Below are positions 33,024 through 45,300 of a DNA stretch of 64,000 bases, one piece after another. This DNA is from CAYGZL01 sp964354345 (GTDB taxonomy: Bacteria > Chloroflexota > Anaerolineae > Anaerolineales > UBA4823): the NCBI GenBank assembly GCA_964354345.1, contig CAYGZL010000146.1:83031-147030 (forward strand). Reading direction: 5' to 3'. The translations under genes and the position numbers were made by a program. The notes under the pieces are model-generated. The model was not told the DNA's origin. It worked only from the letters and a program-made list of their open reading frames with translations, and searched no databases. Each line of letters begins with the position of its first letter. Position 1 is the stretch's first letter.

Positions 33024-35684
33024 ATGAAAGTACCAATTTCCTGGTTGAAAGATTTCGTTGATATGGACCTGCCGATCCCTGAGTTGGCCAACAAGCTGAC
33101 GATGGCCGGCCTGGAGGTGGAAGAAATTCGCTTCGTTGGTTTGCCGTTGCCGCGGCTAGATAGTTACGTTAACGACAGTTCCACGTCGGGTAGCGAGGGC
33201 GGCGAGTGGACAAGTGGTTCCGGTGTGACATCTAGGGCACCTCGACGGTCGGATCTACAGCGGGGCTATTATCCCGCCATTAGCGGTCTGGAGTGGGACC
33301 CAGCCATGATTGTGGTTGCGTCTGTCTCGGAAGTGATACCTCACCCCAATGCCGACCGGCTGGTTCTGTGCCGGCTTAATGACGGTCTCCAGGAGCACAT
33401 TGTGCTGACTGGCGCGCCAAATCTGTTCGAATACAAAGGCAAGGGTCGATTATCCAAGCTCCTTAAAGTGGCGTATGCGCGCGAGGGGGCGCGTATCTAT
33501 GATGGTCACCAGGCGGGGCAGGTAATAACTACGCTTAAGCGCGCCCGAATTCGTGGGGTCGATTCTTACTCAATGATCTGCTCTGAGAAAGAGTTGGGCA
33601 TCTCGGACGACCATGAGGGTGTCATCTTGTTGGATGATGATGCACCGGTCGGTGTGCCGCTGGTGGATTATATGGGTGATGCGGTATTGGATATAACTAT
33701 TCTGCCCAACATCGCCCGAGCAGCCAGTATCCTGGGTGTGGCGCGCGAAGTTGCGGCTATCACAGGTAAGTCTTTACGCAAGCCGGATTATTCGCTTCTG
33801 GCGGAGGGCGCGCCGATAGGGGTCACGGGGGAGGTGCGGATCGAGATTCAAAATCCGGAGTTAAACCCGCGCTTTGTGTTAGGTCTGGTGCGGGATATCG
33901 AAATCCGCCCCAGTCCCTACCAGGTGCAACGCCGTTTACGGCTGGTCGGAATGCGCCCGCTCAATAACATTGTGGACGCCACGAACTATGCGATGCTGGA
34001 AGTTGGCGAGCCGTTGCATGCCTTCGACTACGATGTGTTGGTCGAACGGGCGCGGCAATCGGGGGCTGATCAAGTGACCATCATTACACGTACTGCATCG
34101 TCGGGGGAGCACCTGAGGACACTAGATGGTATCGAGCGCATATTGGATACCTCCACGGTGCTGGTTTGTGATACTGCTGGACCGCTCTCGATTGCGGGTG
34201 TCATGGGAGGCGCCGAATCGGAGGTCAGCGACCAGACTCGCAATGTGTTACTCGAAGGGGCAGCCTGGAATTTCATTAACATTCGGAAAACGGCGCGTGC
34301 CCAGAATCTGCCTTCGGAAGCCAGCTACCGCTTCTCACGCGGCGTCCACCCGGCGATGGCGGAGCGGGGTGTCCGGCGAGGGCTTGAACTGATGCGCCAG
34401 TGGGCAGACGGGGTAGTCGCAGAGGGTTTGGTGGACAACTACCCCCTGCCACCCCGGGAGCCAGTGGTGGAAGTGACACCTGGCGATGTCGAACGCTGGC
34501 TGGGGGTCATACTCACCGTGGAGACCATTGCGGATCTGCTGATGCGCCTCGAGTTCACGGTGCAGATTGAAGGTCAGACAGTGCGCGCCAGGACGCCCGA
34601 TCACCGCCTGGATATTGGCGAGGGGATCGTTGGTAAAGCTGACCTGGTGGAAGAAATCGCGCGGGTGTACGGCTATGATAATATCCCGGAAACACGCATG
34701 CGGGATGAAATCCCTCCCCAGGTGGGCAACCCGGACCTGGATAAGGAAGAACGCATCCGAGATGTGCTGGTCCGTCTGGGTTTTCAGGAGTTGATCAGTT
34801 ATCGCCTGACGCATCCAGACCGTGAGGCGCGCCGGCTGCCGCCGGATACCCCACCCGATGATAAGCCGTATTTATGGTTGAAAAATCCAATCGCCAGTGA
34901 CCGAGGCGCCTTGCGTCACAGTGTATTGGCCAGTGTGCTGGACATCGCTGAGCGAAATTCCCGCCTGCGCCTTCGACTGGCTTTGTTTGAAATTGGACCG
35001 GTATTCCTGGCTTCTGAGGAAGGCGAGATGCCGGATGAGTTGCAGCGGCTGGCAATCGTGCTGGCTGGTCCGCGCGCCTTGCCAGGTTGGCAAAGCGCGG
35101 ATGTCGCGCCGCTCGATTTCTTTGATCTAAAAGGTGTGGTGACGACTCTGTTAGTGAGCTTGCACATTCCAGAGGTGCATTACGAACCAGTTTTGCATCC
35201 AACCTTCCACCCGGGAAAATGCGCGCGTGTATTATGTGGTGAACTGCAGGTAGGGGTGTTTGGAGAGTTGCACCCCCTGGTGCGGGAACATTATGATTGG
35301 CCTGCGGGCTATCAAAATGTAGCTATCCTGGCAGCCGAGTTAGATCTGGACGCGATCCGAACGCTTACTCCAGACCGCTACGAGACTCAGGCGGTCCCGG
35401 AATACCCGCCAGTGCTGGAAGACATGGCTGTAGTCGTGGATGAAACTCTACCCTCCGAGCGGGTGGCGCAGGTGATCCGCGGGGCGGGTGGGAAAACCTT
35501 GTGCGGGTTACGGCTGTTCGATGTGTATGTTGGCGAGCAGGTTGGGGTTGGGAAGAAGAGCCTGGCCTACAGCCTGACCTACCAGGCGCCCGACCGAACC
35601 CTGACCGATAAAGAGGTCGTGCAAATTCGGCAGCGCATTATCCGCCGTTTGGAGCAGGAGTTGGGCGCACAGTTGCGCGGATAA
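33024..35684 (+). CDS. pheT: phenylalanine-tRNA ligase beta subunit
   Basis: The 886-residue protein has the N-terminal B1 module, tRNA-binding OB domain (about 95-210), B3/B4 editing domain (about 270-440), B5 (about 470-545), catalytic-like core and the C-terminal anticodon-binding FDX-ACB domain (about 790-885). It is longer than most PheT proteins because a Ser/Gly-rich segment (about residues 45-92) interrupts the N-terminal part before the OB domain. It is transcribed with pheS under T-box control. Confidence 0.93.
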   Translation: MKVPISWLKDFVDMDLPIPELANKLTMAGLEVEEIRFVGLPLPRLDSYVNDSSTSGSEGGEWTSGSGVTSRAPRRSDLQRGYYPAISGLEWDPAMIVVASVSEVIPHPNADRLVLCRLNDGLQEHIVLTGAPNLFEYKGKGRLSKLLKVAYAREGARIYDGHQAGQVITTLKRARIRGVDSYSMICSEKELGISDDHEGVILLDDDAPVGVPLVDYMGDAVLDITILPNIARAASILGVAREVAAITGKSLRKPDYSLLAEGAPIGVTGEVRIEIQNPELNPRFVLGLVRDIEIRPSPYQVQRRLRLVGMRPLNNIVDATNYAMLEVGEPLHAFDYDVLVERARQSGADQVTIITRTASSGEHLRTLDGIERILDTSTVLVCDTAGPLSIAGVMGGAESEVSDQTRNVLLEGAAWNFINIRKTARAQNLPSEASYRFSRGVHPAMAERGVRRGLELMRQWADGVVAEGLVDNYPLPPREPVVEVTPGDVERWLGVILTVETIADLLMRLEFTVQIEGQTVRARTPDHRLDIGEGIVGKADLVEEIARVYGYDNIPETRMRDEIPPQVGNPDLDKEERIRDVLVRLGFQELISYRLTHPDREARRLPPDTPPDDKPYLWLKNPIASDRGALRHSVLASVLDIAERNSRLRLRLALFEIGPVFLASEEGEMPDELQRLAIVLAGPRALPGWQSADVAPLDFFDLKGVVTTLLVSLHIPEVHYEPVLHPTFHPGKCARVLCGELQVGVFGELHPLVREHYDWPAGYQNVAILAAELDLDAIRTLTPDRYETQAVPEYPPVLEDMAVVVDETLPSERVAQVIRGAGGKTLCGLRLFDVYVGEQVGVGKKSLAYSLTYQAPDRTLTDKEVVQIRQRIIRRLEQELGAQLRG

Positions 35685-35725
35685 GGGCTGTAGATTACTT
35701 TATTTTGCGAGACAGTAACCCCGAC

Positions 35726-35734
35726 TGTTATAAT
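35726..35734 (+). promoter_or_regulatory. promoter of sbcC
   Basis: TTGCGA (35705-35710), 18-bp spacer, extended -10 TGTTATAAT (TATAAT at 35729-35734). GAGGTG precedes the ATG at 35757. Confidence 0.55.
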
Positions 35735-35756
35735 CAGCCCGGCGAGGTGCCTGACC

Positions 35757-38381
35757 ATGATTCCCATCCGGTTAACGATTTCAGGATTTCTCTCATACCG
35801 TGATCCCGTAGAACTCGATTTTATAGGATTGGATTTGGCTTGCATTTCAGGCGCCAATGGCGCTGGGAAATCGTCCTTGTTAGATGCGATCACCTGGGTG
35901 TTGTTTGGCCAGGCGCGCAAACGGGACGATTCGGTCATCAATGCTCAATCTGGCAGCGCCGAGGTTGGATTGATCTTCTTTTATGAAGGGAATATCTACC
36001 GGGTGCAGCGCACCAAGCAGCGGGATGTTACTACAGTGCTTGAATTTCAAATTCTCCAGGGTGGTGATCCGCTGGCGATCCTGGAGGGTCGTATGCCGAT
36101 TCTAGATCAACGCCTCGGTATAGCAGCCCCGACTACCTGGAAGACGCTCACTGAACGGACCTTCTCATACACTGAAGCACGGATTCGGGAGATATTGCGC
36201 CTGGATTATGATACGTTCGTCAATGCATCTTTCTTCTTGCAAGGGAAGGCAGACCAGTTCACTCAACAGCGACCGGCGGATCGTAAACGGATTTTGAGCA
36301 ATATCCTGGGTCTGGAAGCCTGGGAAACCTATCGCAAGCAAGCCGCCGACCTTCGCAAAAAAGTCGAAATCGAGATAACAACTCTGGAAGGGCGGTTGCA
36401 TGAGATTGACGCCGAGCTTCGGGAGGAAGATCAGCGTAAGAGCCGGCTGAAGCAGCTTGAGGCAGACCTGGCGCGGCTGGGTAAAGAACGCGCCGCGCAG
36501 GAAGCAGCTTTATCCAGTATCCGCCAGGTAATTACTTCTTTACTTGGGCAACAGACATTAGTAAATACACTGGGCAAGCAACTCGATCTGGCCCGGCGCC
36601 GTTTGCATGAGATGCAGGAGCGCCTGGAAAGCCGCCAGCAGGAGCAGCACACCTATGCTGATATTTTTGGCCGGGCTGCACAGGTGGAAGTTGTATATCA
36701 GCGCTGGCAGGCAGATCGGTTAGAACTGGAGCGGTTGGAAACTGTAGCAGATCAGTTCCGCGAGCAAGAAAAGCGCCGGTCACAACCCCTGGAGATGATT
36801 GCGACCGAACGGGCGCGCTTGTATCAAGAGTTACAAACTCTGCAAAGTCAACAAGAACAAGTAGCCGCAGCGCAAATTGAGATCCTTTCGTTGCACAGTC
36901 AATTGGCTACTGCGCAGGAGGCGTATCAGCGATTAGAAGCGCAACTGGCATTAAGAGAGAAGTATGAGACCGAGCTTCAAAACACCCGTCAACAGCAAGT
37001 TGACTTAAAGGCGGTGAACCAGCGTCTCAAGGTGGAGATGACCGAGATAAAACAGCGCATTGATCGCCTGAGTCAGTGGGAGGAAGCAGTCTGCCCATTC
37101 TGCGGTAAGCCGCTTAGCGATGCAGACCGCACCCGATTGATAGAGGAATTGGTTGGGCAGGGCAAGGAGCGTGGAGACCTTTACCGGGCGAATGAAGCCA
37201 CCTTGGTCAAATTAGATGCCCAGGTGCAGGAATTAATTCGGCTAACCCTGGGTCTGACCCAGGTTGAAGGTCAACTACGCCTGCGTAATCAGTCAATTGC
37301 CCAACTTGCCAGTCGGTTGGATGTAATAGAAGGTTCTATTCGTCAATGGGATGCAACGGGTCAGCCACGCGTGCTGGAAATCGAGCGCGCTTTGGAGGGT
37401 GGCATCTTTGCTTTGGAAGCCCGCCAGGGCCTGGCAGCGATTGATGCTGAATTGAAGGCGATTGGTTATGATGCCGAAAGACATGATGCCGCACGCCGCA
37501 TGGAGCTAGAAGGTCGTTCAGCAGAGGTTGATATGCGCACGCTGGAGAGGGCGCGTGCCGCTTCGGCACCTCTGGCGCGTGAGATTGCCGACTTGGAGGG
37601 GCAGATCGAGCGCCAGCTAGCTGAGTTTGACCACCAACAAGCCGAGTTTAACCAGTCAGCGGCTGCGCTGGCTGACGCTCAGGCCCAGGCGCCTGATCTG
37701 GAGGCGGCGGAAAGCGCCCTGGATTATGTGTTGGAACAAGAAAATCGCCTGCGGATCGAAGTGGGGGGGGCGCGCCAGAAGGTGGATGTTTTGGAGGATC
37801 AAAAGAAACGCCGTCAAAGCCTGGAGGCACAGCGAGAAGCCTTTAGCCATTTAGCCAGCCATTACCAGCAATTGGAGCGCGCCTTTGGCAAAGACGGGGT
37901 ACCGGCATTGTTAATCGAGCAAGCCCTGCCAGAAATCGAGGTGCGCGCCAATGAGTTCCTGGACCGCTTGAGCGGTGGAACAATGTCCGTTAGATTTGTT
38001 ACTCAAGCCGCGTATAAAGATCGCAAACGTGAAGATCTCAAGGAAACATTGGACATTCAAATTAGCGATGGAGCGGGGACGCGGGATTACGAGATGTTTT
38101 CAGGTGGCGAGGCCTTCCGAATCAATTTTGCCATCCGTCTGGCGCTTTCGCAAGTACTGGCACAACGTGCTGGTGCGCGTTTACAGACACTGGTCATTGA
38201 CGAAGGGTTCGGTAGCCAGGACACTCAAGGTCGGCAGCGTTTGATCGAGGCAGTCAACCAGGTGCGTTCAGACTTTGCTAAAATTTTAGTCATCACCCAT
38301 ATTGATGAACTTAAAGATGTATTTCCCAACCGGATCGAGGTTGAAAAGACAGAACGTGGGAGCGTCGTAAGAGTGATATGA
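35757..38381 (+). CDS. sbcC: SbcC/Rad50-type SMC ATPase
   Basis: The 874-residue protein has Walker A GANGAGKSS, a Q loop in the N-terminal head, long coiled coils, a central zinc hook CPFC (Cys446, Cys449), and a C-terminal head with signature FSGGEAFRINFAIRLALSQ and Walker B LVIDEGFGSQD. It is the Mre11 partner for DNA end processing. Its partner gene sbcD is 13 kb upstream (21445), not adjacent. The stop overlaps the next start codon (ATGA). Confidence 0.93.
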   Translation: MIPIRLTISGFLSYRDPVELDFIGLDLACISGANGAGKSSLLDAITWVLFGQARKRDDSVINAQSGSAEVGLIFFYEGNIYRVQRTKQRDVTTVLEFQILQGGDPLAILEGRMPILDQRLGIAAPTTWKTLTERTFSYTEARIREILRLDYDTFVNASFFLQGKADQFTQQRPADRKRILSNILGLEAWETYRKQAADLRKKVEIEITTLEGRLHEIDAELREEDQRKSRLKQLEADLARLGKERAAQEAALSSIRQVITSLLGQQTLVNTLGKQLDLARRRLHEMQERLESRQQEQHTYADIFGRAAQVEVVYQRWQADRLELERLETVADQFREQEKRRSQPLEMIATERARLYQELQTLQSQQEQVAAAQIEILSLHSQLATAQEAYQRLEAQLALREKYETELQNTRQQQVDLKAVNQRLKVEMTEIKQRIDRLSQWEEAVCPFCGKPLSDADRTRLIEELVGQGKERGDLYRANEATLVKLDAQVQELIRLTLGLTQVEGQLRLRNQSIAQLASRLDVIEGSIRQWDATGQPRVLEIERALEGGIFALEARQGLAAIDAELKAIGYDAERHDAARRMELEGRSAEVDMRTLERARAASAPLAREIADLEGQIERQLAEFDHQQAEFNQSAAALADAQAQAPDLEAAESALDYVLEQENRLRIEVGGARQKVDVLEDQKKRRQSLEAQREAFSHLASHYQQLERAFGKDGVPALLIEQALPEIEVRANEFLDRLSGGTMSVRFVTQAAYKDRKREDLKETLDIQISDGAGTRDYEMFSGGEAFRINFAIRLALSQVLAQRAGARLQTLVIDEGFGSQDTQGRQRLIEAVNQVRSDFAKILVITHIDELKDVFPNRIEVEKTERGSVVRVI

Positions 38382-39313
38382 AATCACAGCAGCAGAAGGA
38401 TAGTTCCGCCAACAGTTCCGATCGGCAATCTGCCAGGCGGATCGCGGGGAATGGGCCGGTATCCAAGGCGGTTTTATTGGCGGTATTGGCTCATCCTGAT
38501 GATGAGTCGTTTGGCACGGGTGGAACTTTAGCGCTATATGCTCAGCGAGGTGTAGCAGTGCACCTGGTATGCGCCACGCGCGGCGAAGCGGGGGAGGTAG
38601 ATCAGGAATTGATGGAAGGATACACCACGATTGCTGATCGGCGAATAGCTGAGTTACGTTGTGCGGTGGGTATACTGGGCCTGTCGGGGGTGTATTTCTT
38701 AGATTATCGAGACTCAGGCATGCCTGGTTCGCTGGATAACCAGCACCCTCGTGCGCTGGTTGTTGCACCGACCGCCATAGTCGCGGCTCAGGTGGTTCAC
38801 TATATCCGTGAGTTACAACCTCAGGTGGTGTTAACGTTTGATCCGATTGGTGGGTATAAGCATCCTGACCATATCGCCATTCATCGAGCTACGGTCGAAG
38901 CTTTTTCGATGGCAGGCGACAATAATTTTATTGGTGATCTGCCTCCTTACCGACCCCAGAAGCTCTATTACCACGTGATGCCTAAGGGAATGATGCGCGT
39001 GGGTGTCCATCTGATGCGATTATTTGGGCGTGATCCGCACCGCTTTGGCCGTAACGGGGACATTGACCTGGCTGCGCTGGTGGAAGAGGGCGATTTTCCG
39101 GTGCACGCCAGTATTGATTATCATAGTGTGCGTGATCGGAAAGACGCGGCGGCAGCCTGTCATTCCAGCCAGCTTGGAGGTGGTCCGCCTCGCCAGGGAT
39201 TATTTAACCTGGTGCTCCGCTGGTTTAACCGCCGGGAGCAATTCATGCGCGCGTATCCTCCCATCACTACTGGCCGTAAGGAGAATGACTTGTTTGCGGG
39301 GGTGAAATTCTAA
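38378..39313 (+). CDS. LmbE/PIG-L family deacetylase
   Basis: The 311-residue protein starts with the family motif AVLAHPDDESFGTGGTLALY and has ATRGEAGEVDQEL and FDPIGGYKHPDHIAIHRA; the His, Asp and His ligands for zinc are present. Such enzymes deacetylate N-acetylglucosaminyl substrates, including thiol cofactor precursors. It is translationally coupled to sbcC, an unusual pairing. A second, shorter family member is at 53021. Confidence 0.88.
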   Translation: MKSQQQKDSSANSSDRQSARRIAGNGPVSKAVLLAVLAHPDDESFGTGGTLALYAQRGVAVHLVCATRGEAGEVDQELMEGYTTIADRRIAELRCAVGILGLSGVYFLDYRDSGMPGSLDNQHPRALVVAPTAIVAAQVVHYIRELQPQVVLTFDPIGGYKHPDHIAIHRATVEAFSMAGDNNFIGDLPPYRPQKLYYHVMPKGMMRVGVHLMRLFGRDPHRFGRNGDIDLAALVEEGDFPVHASIDYHSVRDRKDAAAACHSSQLGGGPPRQGLFNLVLRWFNRREQFMRAYPPITTGRKENDLFAGVKF

Positions 39314-39327
39314 TTTTCAGACAGTGC

Positions 39328-42300
39328 TCAGGGTTTGATGAGGAAGATGTTTCCGGCGCTGTTAGCCTGGATTTCCGGGGCATAGAATTGCCAGGCCTGC
39401 GCTGGCAGTACGCGGTATTCGCCGGGTTGGGTGGCTACCAGATGATAGACCAATTCATAGGTGCCAGCGGGCAGGTAATCACTCGTCCAGGCGATGTGAT
39501 CTACCGCTATTTGAGCCGGGTGAAAAAACCACTCTCCCCAGCCTGCTTCGAAAGGACGGCGAGGGTCATAATTTCGTTGGTCGGTGGGAATTGGCTCACT
39601 GCCGACCAGACTGGTTGGTAAACGCGTATCCAGGATTTCAGCACCAGCCGGGATGAAATCCTCCACCATCAAATAGGATGTATCATTGGGCAGGGTTAAG
39701 GTCAGGCGGACCTGGACGCGCTGTCCGGTTTGGGCTGCCTGAGTTGGCGAACAAGCGCCGGTTGGACAGGTTTTTTCAGTCAGATAATATGCGCGGCTAA
39801 GGCTCATCCCTTGAGACAGAGGTACGATCTGTTCAGGAGATATTTCCAGGGATAATGCGGTGGAGTAATAAAGCCGGCCTGAACCCGCGCCGCGATGGAT
39901 GACCAGCCGGTTGGGCGCATCAGGAAATAGATCGGCCGGGGGAATATCGGCGCTTGCAGGGTGGGTGAGTGTAGTCGGAATCGCGTCAGCCTGCCCGTTG
40001 AGGATTGGTATGCCATTCAGAGAAGCAGCATAGCTAAAATTACCCCCTGGTTCACCGGTGCCTTTGATTACCTCGATTAACGCTAATGCTGCCCAGGCAG
40101 TGTTATAAGTTGAGCACCAACCACCATCTGCCTGGCGTTGGCTCATCAGGAAACGAACCGTATCTGCCAGGATTGGAGAACCGGGATCATGCTGAGCCAG
40201 GGTATAGACAACGATTGCCGTGGTTGCAATCGGATTCGATACGGGACTGCTGGACCTTAGAGAATCAGTCTGGCCTGACTGGAGAGCGGGCGAGTTTTCC
40301 CAGTACGTACCAGCGGTTGAACGAATAGCTTCGGCTTGCAGGATGGAAAGCAAGTTTTGGGCATTGCGTGAAAATAGATCCGACTCATTGTCTTGTGCGA
40401 GTATTTCTAAGGTCTGAACTAAGAATGCTTTAGCCCAAGGCGCCAGCTGATCTTGCAGCGCGTATAAAGTATTCGTGTAACTCGGATCCTTCTTTCCGGC
40501 CACCACCTGGGCATAATTGATCCAGGTGAAAAGATCGAGCTGGTTGGATTGAGCCAACATTTCAGGCGCAGGCAGCTGGGATTGCAGATAATTGCTGGCT
40601 CGCTGGATCCTTTCGATGTTTACGGCTAACCCCATTTGTTGCAGGCGCGCCAAACCGAATACGAAATAAGCGGTCATTTGTGGGTCGCTTGACCCTCCTG
40701 GCCACCAACCCCATCCACCATCCGGATTTTGACGGAACAGGAGGTCCTGGATATGGAGTAACCCATGTGGGATAGTTTCGCTTTCCTCCAGGCGCGTTTT
40801 TAATTCAACGGATTGCAATCCGAACTGCTGGAAAACCCGGTAAGCTTCCATGGTGGACAGCAATAAGGAAAGAGCTTGTTCGTTGCTGAACAGCAGTTCT
40901 GAGTCGTCAGGAAGGTTATTCTCCAGGGCGTCCATAGCTGAAGTGATGACTGCAGCCAGGGAAGGGGTTAATTCAATATGAAGTGCACTATTGCCAACCG
41001 AACTATTATTCCCCGAGGGTTCCAGGTAATTTTTCGGCAGACTAACCAGTTCCTGCCGATCGCCTGCTTCTGGAAGGACGCCTGCTGCCTGAAATGTCCA
41101 GCGAACCCTGGAATGTAGGATTGGCAGCTGACCCTGGGCTGGGTGCGCAGTATCTTTATAGGTGATCCCTGAGGTAACATCGTTGCCTTCGACTGTAAAG
41201 ATTAGATCGGCGGTGGCGACATCCTGAACCGTACCCCACCAATCCAACCGGGTATTTCCGGCGGCTGGCACGGGAGTTTTTTGTGTCATCATAGCCGGAT
41301 TATCCAGCTCAAAACCGGTAGCCTGGAGAGAAGCCTCAACCAGCAGATCATGATTGGTATTGTTTTGGAGGGTAGCTGAGAGGCGAACATGGTCGCCAGA
41401 AACCAGAAAGCGAGGCGTTACCGGGCGAATCATGAGCTCTTTGGTTGTCGTCACCTGGATCTGGGCTTTCCCTACACGCGTATCCTGAGTTATCCCTTGT
41501 ATGTCAACCTGCCAGGTAGTCAATGTATTGGGCAAAAGGGTGTTGATTTGAGCTTTTCCTTGGCTGTCAGTCAGCACGTCTGCCTGCCAGAAGGCAGTGT
41601 CAGGAAAGCTCTCACGCACAACTAAAGAATTTATCTCTACTCTACGTGTTCCGCCTCCTCCGTCAGCCAGGGGTAGATTCTGTCCGTAAGCAGATAAATC
41701 GAATCCCGTTCGTACCCCTAGTGGCTGAAAACCGAAGAAAGCGGAGAATATATCCTTAGGATTTGGTTCAGCCAAAGACAGAACGGCCTGATCAACGATC
41801 GCAACTGAGAATTCCCCTTGGATGGGTTGGCCTTGTTGATCTTTGACCCGGATTTCAAAGTTGAGATTCCCTCCCGGACCTGGCTGGTCAGGCGGGCGGA
41901 TGACTTGGACATCTAACGATTGTTTCAGAGGCATGATTGCTAGGTTAAGGTACCCATGCCGGTAATCCGGGTGACCTTGAGCGTCTTTTCCTAAGAGTGT
42001 AGCTGAAATGTAGATATTGGGGGTATCCTCCGTGTTCAACGGCAGGTTCAGATAGTTACCCCCCGGCTTCAGTTGAATTAATTGATAGTGCAGGATCTCC
42101 CCGCGTTCGATGGTAATTAAAGCTGGAACATCTACCTCAAAGGAACTCGGGATAAAAACTTGGGCAGTTTCACCAGATTGGTAAGAGGGATGGTCTGCGA
42201 TCAAGGGTAACTGGTGATCGGGAAGAATGGACAAGATAGACTGACCAGCGCCGTCTACCCAATAGATTAACTGGGTCTTTGCCTGGTTGTCATCAGTTAG

Positions 42301-45300
42301 AATGCCATAAACATCAATCTGGTAAATGCCTGGTTCAGCAGGGATGAATGAAACGCGCGCCTGACCTGCCGAGTTCGTCCTAAAATCGGTGCTGGCGATT
42401 GGAATCCGGCGCAGATAGTTTAGTGAGTTTTGACCGGGATCGTCACTAAACGTTATTCCTGATATCTCTTGTTGCTCTGACTTTGTCTGAGATGACACCA
42501 ATTTATAGTATTCAGCGCGCAGAGTGTATTCACCCTGAAAAATTCGCTGCCAATCGCCGAGTTGGATTTCGAAGCTTGCCGAGACTCCAGCTTGCCCGAT
42601 CCACGCGTCTGGGCGGAGGCCTATATAAAACCGCGCAGGATTGATGAGAATGGTCGTGCGCGCTGAAATTGGTAAATTGCCATCATCTTTAGCAGTCACT
42701 TCCAGTGTATATTGCTGGCGAGTGAGGCTAGCAGGCAGAACGGGTAATTCCAGGATCACAACGCCATCAGACTGGGTTTCAGCATCACCCTGGGCAAGCA
42801 CGAGACTGCCCGGGTTGGAGGACTGTGGGTAGGGAAGTGGATCCACGGTTCCTGCTGGTAAGGGTTCAACTTGATAACCAGGCAGATCAAAGGGAAAGGG
42901 GGTGGCTGACAAAGACCAATGGATCGGTAAATTACCAGCAGGGGCGTTAAAGAAGTACCTGGCGTTGATAGTAGCGGTCAATGCTTGTCCGGCCAGGGCG
43001 TCTTGGGTTCCATTCTGAGCATCAGTAGCAGGGAAAAGGGGTTCCGAAAAGGCAACCTTCAAGTTTATTACGGGCTTGCGATAATCGGCTACCTGGAAGG
43101 AAAGCGAATCATAGGGCAGGACAGAGCTGGTGATGCGATATACACCGGCATGGGCATTGGCTGGGAGGGCGTATTGGCCATGCACTGTTCCAAAGGCTGA
43201 GAGTGGAATATCCATGGTGGTCAATTCTTGACCGGATTCGTCCTGTATGGTCAACGGCAGGCTATCCATGTTTAACAAAGGATAATGTCCATCGTTCGCC
43301 TGGCGGAGCACACCCCGGAAATAAATTGTTTGTCCGGGCCGGTAAATGGGGCGGTCGGTATAGAAATAGCCCTTGGGATGAGCACCGGAATAATCACTCG
43401 AAATGCTGTCCAGCGCTAATAAACCATATTCCCAGCTCGCTGCGCCCAGGCCCCAGGATGAGGGTACAAGACCGAAGCCATCTTGCCCGGGTTTACCCAG
43501 GACTGCATAGGTGACACGATAGGGATCCTTGCGGGGAGTAAGTGAAGTCCGAAAAATACCCTCGGCGTCTGTCTGACCAGACGCCAGCGCAGTGCCATCT
43601 TCAGCATACAAGGTGAGGGTTGTGTTGCTGACCGGTGCATGATCGCGCAGATCGACTGCCCAGACCAGTGCGTCGGTGGCGCTGATTTTATAGGTTAATT
43701 GAATATTGCTGACCACCATTAGATAGGGCAATGGTTTTGCCACGGACTCCGGTAAATTGAACTTCAACCAATATAATCCCGGTAAGAGAGGCGTACGATT
43801 TAAATTCAAGTAGAGATCAGAAACCTGGCTGTGATCGGTGGATTGGATCAGCGTCTGCTCCCAGGAACGTAAGTCATCCGGGATAAAGTTTTGGCGTAGA
43901 TCATGTCCACCCAGCCCGAGCATGCTGATGAAATTATTCTGGGGGACAGAGCCAATCGAAAGAGAGATCTTGCTCAGGTTCGTCGTCTGGATTGACAGGT
44001 TGGTATCCTGGCCAGTCAGAAAGAGTACATCATTACTGGCAGGTACAACCAGGGAAGCCGGCAAGTGGGTGGTGCGAAAATCCAAATGGTAGCCTGCGAC
44101 ATTTAGTGAAACACCGCCGGAAGGTGGTTCTAACAAATGACCGCCCCAAATATCAGCCAGATCTTGGGAGATATCCAGAGAGTAAGCTGTGTTTGGTGTG
44201 AAGTTGCCGGAAAGGCTAAGGCTACGTTCTTCTTCATTCCATTCGCTGCGGAGTTCTGGAACGGAGGGTTTTACCGTTACCCATTGAAGAACGTCAATAT
44301 CAGGGATCGGGGCGCTCAGGTATAGGACGAGGCTGGTATCAGGGTTGAGTTGACCGCCTTGTTCTGGTTTACTTGTCAGGATGGAAAGTGCGGAGATAGT
44401 CTGAAAGCTGGTTTGCAAGGGCGACTCGAGAGGAGTTCCACTGCGAGCCTGGGCCTGGTTGTTCAACTGCACGGTATAGGTGGTATTGCGCGCCAGTAGC
44501 GCAGTCGGTTTGAAAGTCAGCACTGTGTTTTCATGATTCCAGGTTTTATGACCCGGTACTGGTCGGTTATCGGGTCCGACCAGTTGGAAATTGTTTTCCA
44601 CATTGGAGGGATTCATGGGTTGGTTGAAAGTCAGGACAAGCGAGGTGTCCAAGCGTACAATCTTAGCACCTGAGGCTGGTTCGATACTAACTAGCCGTGG
44701 CCTGGCGGTCGTAAATTGCCAGGTGCGTTCGCCTTTGAGTGGGCTGCCTTGGGTACTTTGTATAGAAGGGTCAAGACGGACAGTATAGGTTTTACCTCCC
44801 AGGAGCGGTGGATCTGGATAGAAGATGTATGTGCTTGTATTCAGCCAATTTCCTTGACCTTGAGCAGATGGATCCAGTTGGAAGGCGGGCTTAAGGTTCG
44901 CCGTATTGCTGCTCAAGGGGATTACAGGACGGTTGAAAGTCGCCACAATCGCCGAAGTTGGTTCCACTTCCTTAGCACCCGATTCAGGCAGGTGCTGGGT
45001 TAAAGTTAAATAACCAGCGGTCTGATAAGTCAGGCTGATCGGTTGGGTCAAAGCCAATCCCTGAGTGGAGTGGGCGCTGCTTCCCAGGTAGATCCTCAGA
45101 TCGCTATCGGGCGCTAGAGGAGGCTTCGGTGTAAGCACCAAAGTAGATTGGTCTTTCCAAGATCTGAGTGCTAAGATTTCGCTCCACACAGTGGGGCGGT
45201 TGCCAGCCCCGCTTCCTTCTACCTCTACCGCCTGGATGGCGAGGGCGATGTGTAAAGCCATTTCTACGGAGGCGCGGTCCATCGCCTGGTTAAAGTACAA

